Below, one piece after another: positions 35,801 to 43,116 of a stretch of DNA of 64,000 nt (positions are counted from its first letter, which is position 1; each line of letters opens with the position of its first letter). A model generated the notes under the pieces. That model searched no databases and was not told where the DNA came from. It was given only the letters and a program-made list of their open reading frames with translations. The position numbers and the translations under genes are program-made. Source of the DNA: Gavia stellata (Eukaryota; Chordata; Aves; Gaviiformes; Gaviidae); NCBI RefSeq assembly GCF_030936135.1, contig NC_082608.1, positions 7,535,035-7,599,034 on the forward strand, written 5' to 3'.

Positions 35801-38432
35801 TGCCTATAGAAGAGTTTGATTCTGAGGGTGAGTTTTCTTGGTACTTGCACTTCTGATATGTTTGTAACTGTTTCAGTTTCTCAACTCCTTTGCATGGTCA
35901 GCCTTACCATATTTTATATCATAATGTACATAAATAAGTATACTCTTACTAGTTAGGACTTTCTTCTCTTCATTAAACAGAGGCTGAAATCTTCCAGAGG
36001 AAACTTGATGAAACAACAAAGCTTCTGAGAGAACTCCAGGATGCTCAAAATGAACGACTAAGTACAAAACCACCCCCTAATATGATTTGTCTTCTGGGTC
36101 CATCTTACAGAGAGATGCACTTGGGTAAAATATACTTTTTCTGACCATTCTCACAGAATCGATCAAGTCCCAACTTCTATGAACTCTTAAGACAGACAAA
36201 GGTTTAACAGTTACAGTGCAGAATACATGCCCTGTTAGGCCTAGATGATTAATTTAATTTTTTTGCATGTAAAGCCAGATGAAAGTTTTGAACAGTTATT
36301 ACAAGTATTTCCTCCTAATCAGTCAGTCTCCCAAGAACTGACTGGGAGCTGTGCCACAGGGCAGATGATAGCCAGAGGCCTCTGACTCCATGATTTTACA
36401 GTGTCTTTGAACAGGGGTTGCTTAAGTGTTACCAAGTTCTTATTGTAAGGCTAGCTATATTCCAGGTAGCTTTATTCCAGGTTAGATCTAGTTACCAGTC
36501 TATTTTATTATGCCAATTAATACCAGTCATTCATTCTTTAATTATTTGAGCAAAGCTTCTTGTCTTACAGGTCAGTTAAACAGCTGGTGTTAATGGCAGC
36601 CTTCTAAGATAGGCCTGTGTGCAGAGGGTGTCTTGTTCTGCAAGTAAAACTAACTTGTGCAGTATCAACTACAGCATATGTGGTCTAAAATAACCACCTC
36701 GATGTTACAAGATAAATTCCCTTTATTGCAGAAACATTACCAAGTTGGTATTATACCAAGTCTAAACCAGATTATTACCTTTCTTAACAGGTTTAAGTAC
36801 TGACAGCTTCCTTCTTGAAGGAAAACCACATTTGTAGCAACAAGAACAGTCTCTCTATTTTATATACAAAACTAAATGCTGAATCCTGAAAGCCAGCTAT
36901 TACTGACACAACTGCTGTGTAGGTGCCACCAGATCTCTCCTAGTTGCTGCAGGAGGGTGACCCAAGCATCATTAGCTTACTTTAACTTCTGGTGTTTCTT
37001 GATGGCAGCAAGCTTTGGGCAGCAGCTGTTTCGTTCCTCCTATTCTTATTAACCATCTCTTTTGTAGTTCCCAGGATGGCTTGTGTGATTCTACGCAAGA
37101 CAACAAAACCCTTCTGTTGCAGAAACATTATTTAACGTAGTTCCATTTGTACTTCGATTATTAAACTGTTAACAGGGTGAAGGGCTTATGTCAGCAATTT
37201 TGTGTCTATATATAGCATATAAATACATGCACTTATCTTTTCTAGCGGAGAGAGTAACCAATAACCTGAAAGAACTTGCACAACAAGTGACTCCAGGTGA
37301 CATTGTTAGTACATATGGAATCCGGAAAGCAATGGGAATTTCGGTTCCTTTACCTGATGCAGAAGACAGCTGGGTGGATTTGACAGAGGGTGAGTATACA
37401 AAAATGTTTTGTAGCATCTGTTCAACTAAAACAAAACCACATCTGCAAATCATTAGACTGGCTTGTGGTAGAACTTGCAGTAACTTAGTTCCAACTTACA
37501 GTTCTTATCTCTTTTTCAAAATTCTGTTTCTAATGGAAAGTTGCTGTGTTTGGTCTCAGTCCAAAATTAATCTTTCGGATGCATGGAACTTTGGTTCAAC
37601 TACGTAAAGTAGTTATTTTACCATTCACCTTACAGCATTGCCGAATTTTAAAGCTTGGCAATCCATTCCATTTTAGTTTTTATATTTAGCGTGAAGTTAC
37701 ACGAAAAGAATTAAAATTCCTCGCTTGCTGAAATGAGGACATCATGCTGCTGCTTCTCCAGCTTTTGGCCATGCGCTCCTTTTGCTTCATCTGGCCAGCT
37801 GCAGTGCTTTGTAAGTTGACAGCATCAGTTCAGCTCAACTCATCCAGCCAAAAGTAACTACTGGTTTTGCTGGGTGAAAGAGTCAGGTCAGTGGAAAGTC
37901 TAAGTGCCAGAACCAGCCCTCCCCCTTGTGGCACATAAAAGGTAAAAGCATAACCCAGAGTTTGTGTTCGTCCCCAGTTTTTAAGGCAGGTAAGAATTTC
38001 CTTTCAGGAAATATAATTCACACAGTAGATTTAATCTGTGGTTTATAAGAAGTTTCAGTTAAGATGTTACTTAATGAAAAGAGCAGGATTATTTCAGGAA
38101 CTTACTTACCTTTTCAAGGAAACAGCTCAAGAAATTTCGATTTCAGAATTACTGAGCATTTTCTTTTTCATAGCACTGTACAAGACAGGCTATGTAACAG
38201 AACCAAATGAAACATTGTATTTTCTTGGACTGTTAGAGAACATGCAGCTAACTCGGGACTATCTGCACAAACAGCAAATGACTTTAGCAGTACTGTAATG
38301 TATATGCGTTTCTTTCATTTAAAAGTTATATACACTAATTGACCTGGTATCTATTGTAAACTTTCAGACTTTCAAGAACCTAAAAAGACTGTCACCAGCC
38401 CTGAACCTGAGTGTGGTCCAGTTACAGTCTGA
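23770..38432 (+). CDS. BRD7: BRD7, bromodomain-containing protein 7 (17 coding exons)
   Basis: BRD7 is a nuclear acetyl-lysine reader and a subunit of the PBAF SWI/SNF chromatin-remodelling complex; it has also been reported as a p53 co-factor. The coding exons are 23770-23818, 24184-24392, 25165-25294, 25683-25740, 27394-27538, 28895-29005, 29350-29534, 30433-30556, 31194-31269, 31733-31840, 32406-32538, 33459-33570, 34765-34821, 35716-35827, 35981-36124, 37246-37389 and 38368-38432. They total 1962 nt, giving 653 residues against 651 in human. Order: a lysine/histidine-rich start (MGKKHKKHKSDKH), basic clusters near residues 57-86 (probable nuclear localisation), a bromodomain at about 131-235 with the acetyl-lysine Asn at residue 211 (IYNKP), then the DUF3512 region shared with BRD9. 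All phases join and no exon carries a stop. Intron 10 has a GC donor. The introns hold no other recognisable gene. BRD9 was considered, but the N-terminus and tail are BRD7-type. Confidence 0.96.
24184..24392 (+). CDS. BRD7: BRD7 coding exon 2
   Basis: Residues 17-86. It encodes YVEKPLKLVLKVGGSEV and then a long Lys/Arg/Glu-rich stretch (KDRKRKKRKKGEK), the probable nuclear-localisation region. Acceptor TTTTAAG, donor GTATGT, phase 0 at the end. Confidence 0.95.
25165..25294 (+). CDS. BRD7: BRD7 coding exon 3
   Basis: Residues 87-129. It is basic at first (EDKKKRDRDR), then has the LPPEKPL motif leading to the bromodomain. Acceptor TTTCTAG, donor GTAGGG, ends phase 1. Confidence 0.93.
25683..25740 (+). 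CDS. BRD7: BRD7 coding exon 4
   Basis: A 58-nt exon encoding EVEQTPLQEALNQLMRQLQ, which covers the start of bromodomain helix Z. Acceptor TTTTTGGTCTAG, donor GTAAAT, ends phase 2. Confidence 0.93.
25806..25823. repeat. (TA)n microsatellite
   Basis: Nine TA dinucleotides in BRD7 intron 4, followed by an A run. Confidence 0.8.
26416..26430. repeat. (GT)n microsatellite
   Basis: About seven GT dinucleotides in BRD7 intron 4. Confidence 0.75.
27394..27538 (+). CDS. BRD7: BRD7 coding exon 5, bromodomain ZA loop
   Basis: Residues 149-197. It encodes KDPSSFFSFPVTDFIAPGYS and then the MDFSTMKEKI helix, the ZA loop and helix A of the bromodomain. Donor GTAATT, ends phase 0. Confidence 0.95.
28895..29005 (+). 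CDS. BRD7: BRD7 coding exon 6, bromodomain helices B-C
   Basis: Residues 198-234. It encodes LMCTNAMIYNKPDTIYYKAA. Asn211 in IYNKP is the residue that hydrogen-bonds acetyl-lysine in bromodomains. Donor GTAATA, phase 0 both sides. Confidence 0.95.
29350..29534 (+). CDS. BRD7: BRD7 coding exon 7
   Basis: Residues 235-295. It opens with ERIQSLKQSIEFMADLQKTR and then becomes a charged, low-complexity linker (GEDENGPGKDKGES) less conserved with human. The exon ends inside a run of A in phase 2 at a GTGAAG donor; read through, the next codon is TGA. Confidence 0.92.
30433..30556 (+). CDS. BRD7: BRD7 coding exon 8
   Basis: Completes residue 296 and runs to 337. It encodes KDKDLLEDKL, then LEREQEQIDRIVRESGGKLT, the start of the BRD7/BRD9 DUF3512 region. 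Acceptor CTTCACAG, donor GTAAAT, ends phase 0. Confidence 0.94.
31194..31269 (+). CDS. BRD7: BRD7 coding exon 9
   Basis: Residues 338-362. It encodes CEFERRKPDGTTTLGLLNPV, highly conserved with human. Acceptor TTATTTCAG, donor GTAAGT, ends phase 1. Confidence 0.94.
31733..31840 (+). CDS. BRD7: BRD7 coding exon 10 (GC donor)
   Basis: Residues 363-398. It encodes EPGYCPVKLGMTAGRLQSGV and continues to KRNKVTP. It ends in phase 1 at CCAG followed by GCAAGT. The downstream exon continues in frame as VTYLNYG, so the boundary is fixed by homology and the donor must be GC. Confidence 0.93.
31841..31846 (+). other. BRD7: Non-canonical GC splice donor of BRD7 intron 10
   Basis: The donor reads CAG|GCAAGT, a perfect match to the U1 consensus apart from the GC, as is usual for GC-AG introns. 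The partner acceptor is ATCAG at 32401-32405. No GT nearby preserves the reading frame into exon 11. Confidence 0.85.
32406..32538 (+). CDS. BRD7: BRD7 coding exon 11
   Basis: Residues 399-442. It encodes TYLNYGPYSSYAPTYDSTFA and then DSDLIYSTYGEDS, conserved DUF3512 sequence. Ends in phase 2, donor GTAATC. Confidence 0.93.
32665..32685. repeat. (TTTG)n microsatellite
   Basis: About five TTTG repeats in BRD7 intron 11. Confidence 0.8.
33459..33570 (+). CDS. BRD7: BRD7 coding exon 12
   Basis: Residues 443-480. It encodes SIHDFLMKSQDYPFLMADSL and then LDVLTKGGHSR. Acceptor GGTCTTTTAG, donor GTAAGA, ends phase 0. Confidence 0.93.
34765..34821 (+). CDS. BRD7: BRD7 coding exon 13
   Basis: A 57-nt exon of 19 whole codons, residues 481-499, acidic and variable (PLEEAEGPHERSDAVKDVK). 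Being phase 0 on both sides, it could be skipped without breaking the frame. Acceptor CTGTTCAG, donor GTAAGA. Confidence 0.9.
35716..35827 (+). CDS. BRD7: BRD7 coding exon 14
   Basis: Residues 500-536. It encodes AARLDSANNDRLTALKAVTN and then FGMPIEEFDSE. Acceptor TTTTTTAG, donor GTGAGT, ends phase 1. Confidence 0.92.
35981..36124 (+). CDS. BRD7: BRD7 coding exon 15
   Basis: Residues 537-584. It encodes EAEIFQRKLDETTKLLRELQ, a predicted coiled-coil helix, then PPPNMICLLGPSYREMHL. Donor GTAAAA, phase 1 both sides. Confidence 0.94.
37246..37389 (+). CDS. BRD7: BRD7 coding exon 16
   Basis: Residues 585-632. It encodes ERVTNNLKELAQQVTPGDIV and then YGIRKAMGISVP, ending DLTE. Acceptor CTTTTCTAG, donor GTGAGT, ends phase 1. 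Confidence 0.94.
38174..38298 (+). CDS. BRD7: Candidate alternative terminal exon of BRD7
   Basis: A good acceptor (TTTCTTTTTCATAG) precedes 38174. From exon 16, phase 1 continues as CA CTG..., giving ALYKTGYVTEPNETLYFLGL and about 21 more residues before TAA at 38296-38298. It would replace the last 21 residues with a different tail. No homologue is recognised, and the open stretch also runs upstream of the acceptor, so this may be chance. Confidence 0.25.
38368..38432 (+). CDS. BRD7: BRD7 coding exon 17 and stop
   Basis: Encodes DFQEPKKT and then a Pro/Glu-rich tail ending PECGPVTV, with TGA at 38430-38432. EPKKT and ECGP are shared with the human tail. Acceptor AACTTTCAG. The 3' UTR follows. 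Confidence 0.93.
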
Positions 38433-38542
38433 AGCTTTGGTTAAGTTTACAGCCATTTGTTTCATTCTATTTAAGAACCAGAAACTTCCTTTGGGTGCAG
38501 TCACCGAGCATGTGTATATTGTGTTTTAAACTACTTTTGTTT

Positions 38543-38548
38543 ATTAAA
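38543..38548 (+). terminator. BRD7: Proximal poly(A) signal candidate of BRD7 (ATTAAA)
   Basis: ATTAAA lies 111 bases past the stop codon. It is the common variant of the polyadenylation hexamer and may give a very short 3' UTR. Motif only. Confidence 0.35.
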
Positions 38549-38859
38549 TTTTGGAACTAATGACATTTGAAAGGTTTGTATTAGAGTTACTTCTGATACA
38601 TAAATGCACTAAATTATTCTTTTTGCATTCCTTATGATTTTAAAGCACCTCTGCAGCATTTAAGTTTTCCTAGATTGTTAAGTGTCTGGAAAAGTCAAAG
38701 CATAAGTGAAAGTGTGCCCATATAAGGTACAGGAATTCAACCCAGAGTTTCTAAAAGCAATGTATAGACTGTATCTCAATCTGGTTGGGGCAAAAATCAT
38801 TAGTATCTGAACATGCAAGTTTCCCTTTTTAAAATTACTGTGCCACTCTGAGGAAGAGA

Positions 38860-38878
38860 AATAAACTTTGTAAATAAA
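38860..38878 (+). terminator. BRD7: Distal poly(A) signals of BRD7 (two AATAAA)
   Basis: Two AATAAA hexamers at 38860-38865 and 38873-38878, about 430 bases past the stop. The pair is the most likely main 3' end of BRD7, which would place cleavage near 38890-38905. Confidence 0.6.
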
Positions 38879-39213
38879 ACTGACATAGCCTGATTAATGA
38901 ACAAAAGACTGGCTTTGTGAAACTTTGAATGTGGATGAATGTCCTCAGAGACACAATGCCATCTGCTCATGGTATTCTAAAACTCGAGGGCAAACTTAGA
39001 AACATACCGTGACGATAAGGTAAGACTAACAAACCCACTTGCTGCCAGTAAGTAAAAATACCACATTAATACAGTACAGTCAGCTCTGAGACACTCGCAC
39101 AAACAGTTCTTACTACTTGGAGGTATTACTAAACACTATCAGGATGATGATTGTAGGCTTGCTTGTCAGAGAGTATATTTAGAAGACTGTAGCATTAAAA
39201 GTCAATTCTGTGT

Positions 39214-39570
39214 TCACCAAAGCTGCAGCAGACTGACACTGCGGCTTTCAGGCACAGAGGAGAATTCAAGTACCTTTGCAGTATTATATACGGAGCCAGT
39301 GGCTCTTGTACATGTCAGCTTTTCCCCATGCTCATCAGTTACTTTCACGCAATCACGCAGTGCTATACATAGATAGGTTCTACCATAGACATCCTTAAGT
39401 ATTTTTAAACGTTGCTCCTTTTTACCCCGTGGTTCCAGTATAACCTGGGACTCGAACAGGAAAGACGTGCAGTTTTTCAGTTCCATCTGGTTAGCAATCA
39501 CTAATGTGCACAGGGCAATGGCATGGAACTGAGAGCTAACGTAAAGGCAAAGTGTAATCGTGAATTCCAC
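39214..39570 (-). other. Unexplained 118-codon open frame
   Basis: A stop-free - strand frame begins with GTG rather than ATG; an internal Met is at codon 28. Contents are ordinary-looking, for example KKEQRLKILKDVYGRTYLCI. Local GC is somewhat higher than in the flanks. The frame has no convincing splice acceptor upstream and a stop two codons before the GTG. It matches no family I recognise. It may be a chance frame within an extended ADCY7 3' UTR, a worn retrocopy or an unknown exon. Confidence 0.2.
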
Positions 39571-41475
39571 CCTTTACCCCCAGTCTTTGGCCAATGTCAT
39601 CCTTACTCCCTTCCTTCCTCTCTAAAAAAGGCTGCAGAAGTGTTTATTTAATTGTTTTTTAAACTTTCACAATTCTTAAAATTAATTCTGAAAAGGTTGA
39701 ACTGCCAACCTGGATTTTTCTCTAGTAGTTTCAGTTGTCCCGAGTAGTTCTTAATATTAAGTCATCATTAGAATTTTTTCACAGTTCTAGGTAATTGCAG
39801 CTGAAATATTACTCCAGGAAATTAATTTTTCCATTAATATTTATGTCATTTTCATGCTGCAAAAGAAAACATGATGCACGACAACCGTGCCAGCCAAATC
39901 ATTATTGGCTCACTCTATAGCATCTCCTTTCCCATCGCTTACCTTTCATGTAGTGCAGTAGAAGGGCACAGATGAGAGAAACTGAGTACTGAAATGACTC
40001 TTTAGCTGTTGAACCCAAGTACCTCAGTCTATGTATTTTCCACTTACACAAGTTTTTTAAAAAATATAAATACCAAGTTTACTTTATGAGTAAAAACAAT
40101 CTCATTAACTCTATAGGGGTATAAGAAATACACCTCCTTTTCATGCAAATCCTTCATCAAAATAACTGCAAAACCAAACAAGTTTCAGGAAGTTTTTTAT
40201 TTAATGGTAAAAACTAAAGTTTGTTCTTTAAAATAGATTGCTAATTCAAGACATTATTAGCTCTTCAAATTAGATACAGTGCCGTTTTTTCAGTTTAAGA
40301 AAACAATAACGCTGCAGGGAAGGTTTTTCTAACAAGGTTATTTCCTCAATCTTAAATTTCACAGTTCGCTCTCAAAAGGACTGCTGAAAATTAATTAAAT
40401 ACAGTTGCTTCTTAAATTGAACTTTTTCTGTGGTTGAATATAGCTCTTATATTACACAGTTCCAGTTCTGATGAGAAGTTAGAAAGTCATCCTCAGAAAT
40501 GGCGCCTTTTTCATTACACAGTTTTGAACTTCTCCAAGTACGCCTTGCACAGTACACTAGCATTGGGTGAGCACTCTAAGTGCATTATGTCCTTTTAAAA
40601 CTGCAGCAAAACCCTACTTCCAGTTTGAAAGCTGTAGCTCTTGATACCACTTCTGTAAATGAGGTTAAGTTGAAGTTACACCCAAGCAAGTTACTAGCCT
40701 GACAGTCAATGTAATGTAAACGAAAGCATTTCAAAATGCTGTTACAGACAGCGAATTTTCTTTCACAGATAACTTACATCTACATTCTACTAGGTCTGTG
40801 AACAGAAACACTTCAGAGCCAGCTCTATCTATAGGCATAATGCACTTTTCAAAATATATTCATGAGGCAAATAGTCCCTTTACCTAACATGACATCAAAG
40901 ACTGCTGAAAGGAGCCTTTGACACATGCATGGTCCTTATAAAACAATAAATAAATAAAACAAATGCTTGCTGAGCATCTGTTACTACAAATATACAACAT
41001 AGGAAAGTAGCAAAAGCTGTTTGAAAGTTTATTCAACTACAACCTGACCTTAGACTAACAAGACACCAAGTATGAACCTTCCTTCTTCAGCAGAGTCCAG
41101 ACGTGAACCAGGCAACCTCAAACTTCAGGTTTTCTAACATGTTGTTTTCTGTTGGAGACTTCCTACAAACACGGTTTTGACCTACCAAATTGACCAAGGC
41201 TAGAAGCACAATTTTTAATCCACAGTTGGATGATACTTAGATTTGTTCCTTTCTTGAAACATAGTCACTTTATCTTCTAGAGAAATTACACAGTAATTAG
41301 AAAGCGGCAGTGATGCATAGGACTGCTTGTTAAACACTTTTTCAATATGGTTTAGTACTAAACCCAGAAATATTAGTAAATGCTGCTTTGTTTGTAGAAG
41401 AGTAAGGCTTAACAAAACAGATGTTGAACTCTAATTAATCACTGTGCCGTTGAGTCATACTACACATGGTCTCTC

Positions 41476-41516
41476 GGGGGGGGGGGGACGGGACACGGAC
41501 GGGGACACGACAGGGG
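41476..41516 (+). repeat. Poly(G) run followed by GGACACGG-like repeats
   Basis: Twelve consecutive G, then ACGGGACACGGACGGGGACA and CGACAGGGG, an imperfect repeat of GGACAC-type units. Four or more G runs could fold as a quadruplex. It is isolated in AT-rich DNA. Confidence 0.75.
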
Positions 41517-42149
41517 AATCCATCCTTAGTTAATACATATAATTGGACACAAGATGTTAGCCTTACAAAATACTATCATCTCCACCAACAGAAAACAGAT
41601 TAAGTGGTTGCAATAAGTAGAAAAATGCTAATTTAGAAGTAGCAAAAGCCATTAACAGCTTAAAAACTTTACAGACTAAACTAACTTACAGCAAATAAAT
41701 TTTCATGATCTTCTTACTAGTGCTCTATGCATACTTTCAGTATTGAGGCTCTGCTGAAACGTTTCCATTGTGAATATGTTTTTTCCATACATCCTTTTGT
41801 AACCTTCAAACTTAACTTGCTTCATAAATGCATTCCTTTAAAAGGTACATAAACCAGCCAGTGGCTAGTCACATTGAAGAAACAAGAATAGAAAAAAACC
41901 CCAAAGCTCACCTCAGATGCGGTTCTGTTTATACAGTATCTGCTACAGTTTCTAATACTACCTTATTAGTTCTGTTCTTCAGTATACAAACAATTGAAAA
42001 CAGATTAATTTTTCTTCCTCAAGAGCCCTCAAGAATGCAGTCAGCATGCAGAATTCCTGCTGGGTGTCAGCAATACAAGCTGTTATCAGAGTCTGTCTAC
42101 CCAAGCATGCAGGATAAACTGCAGTTGCTCAGTGCTCCTCAAAATCGGG

Positions 42150-42155
42150 TTTATT
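42150..42155 (-). terminator. ADCY7: Poly(A) signal candidate of ADCY7
   Basis: AATAAA on the - strand, about 815 bases past the ADCY7 stop codon and the first such hexamer met. Motif only. Further hexamers occur beyond (for example at 41028-41033), so longer UTRs are possible. Confidence 0.35.
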
Positions 42156-42969
42156 TTTTGAAATTCAAAGCCAGAATTTTAAAGACATTCTCTTATGTGA
42201 CTGTATAAAATGTGCATGCAGATACTAAATACAGAGGCACAGAAATGCAAAGGAAAACATGTAACATAATGTAAACACTCAACTAGATGAAAGTTATTTC
42301 TGAGCAGCTGTTGGTCATGAAAACATTTGCGTAATACAAGGTACTACTATGGAGGAGGCAAAGATAATACAAGTGATCTGATACTGTGCAATTAATTCTT
42401 TTTTCCAAAGGAGCTCAGCACAATTATCATACGATATATTTGAGTTTCCCTGCATTCCTCTCTCCATTATTCAGCTGTCTTCTGCTGTGAAGTCTGTTTA
42501 GCATTAAAAGCAGGATGTGCAGTGCCCAAAGTATCATCTCACAGCTCTGTGACGAACGCAATACTGTAAGCAGGTGTGTGTCAACGAATGAAGCAGTGGA
42601 ATGTTTTAACGTGGTAATGAGTTCTACAGTGCATCCACGTATGTTGTTACTGGAGCTGTTAAGACTCCCACAGTGCAGGTAAGGAAAGGAACTAACTGAA
42701 AATGCTTCATGGCAGCTCCAGGTAAATACTCAAATTACTTCAGGAAAAGGTAGTCTTTTTCAGACTGGTGGTTACGTGTCTCCTAGGAACTTTTCAGAAC
42801 TTCTCTTCTTTCAAAAAAAAAAAATCATTCCCTTATCTTGAGATGTAGAAGAAATAGGAATAATATATATATGTTTTTAGAATAAAGTCCTTCACATAAG
42901 GAGGGAAATGCTAAGTCTTCACAGAAGGGAGGCAGTTCTAAGTCTATTTTGATTAACTTCGTCGTAGCC

Positions 42970-43116
42970 TCAGTTCAGCCCCATACCTTGGTATTTGGCA
43001 GTCTCGGTGCAAACAAAGTAAGTCCTCAGTTCTCCCTTGCCTTTGACATTAATGAGTCCCCTACATTCACATGAATATCCCAACTCCTGTAGTATTTTAC
43101 TCGTTTCTTCTGTAAC
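42970..43116 (-). CDS. ADCY7: ADCY7 last coding exon
   Basis: Encodes [20 protein letters not shown], then [13 protein letters not shown] and the ADCY7-type end [10 protein letters not shown], stop TGA at 42970-42972. The first Lys of KGKGEL is the phosphate-binding lysine (Lys1065 in type 2 numbering). Acceptor CACAAAG. Confidence 0.95.
   Translation of the reverse strand, partial: VTEETSKILQELGYSCECRGLINVKGKGELRTYFVCTETAKYQGMGLN

Larger units (their letters stand above)
38906..42140. other. Gap between the convergent BRD7 and ADCY7 3' ends
   Basis: No recognised gene. The ADCY7 3' UTR enters from the right on the - strand and its true end is not fixed, so part of this stretch may be transcribed UTR. 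A 118-codon - strand frame at 39214-39570 and a poly(G) tract at 41476 are noted separately. The remainder is AT-rich and featureless to the eye. Confidence 0.5.

Noticed and set aside
37188-37607. A 139-codon + strand frame at BRD7 exon 16
   Set aside because: It is exon 16 plus unspliced intron on both sides; only 37246-37389 is coding.
23770-38432. BRD9 instead of BRD7
   Set aside because: The MGKKHKKHKSDKH start, the length of 653 residues, the ECGP tail and the neighbouring ADCY7 all fit BRD7.
41828-42208. A 126-codon + strand frame between the genes
   Set aside because: It lies antisense to the probable ADCY7 3' UTR. No domain is recognised and base composition is like the surroundings.
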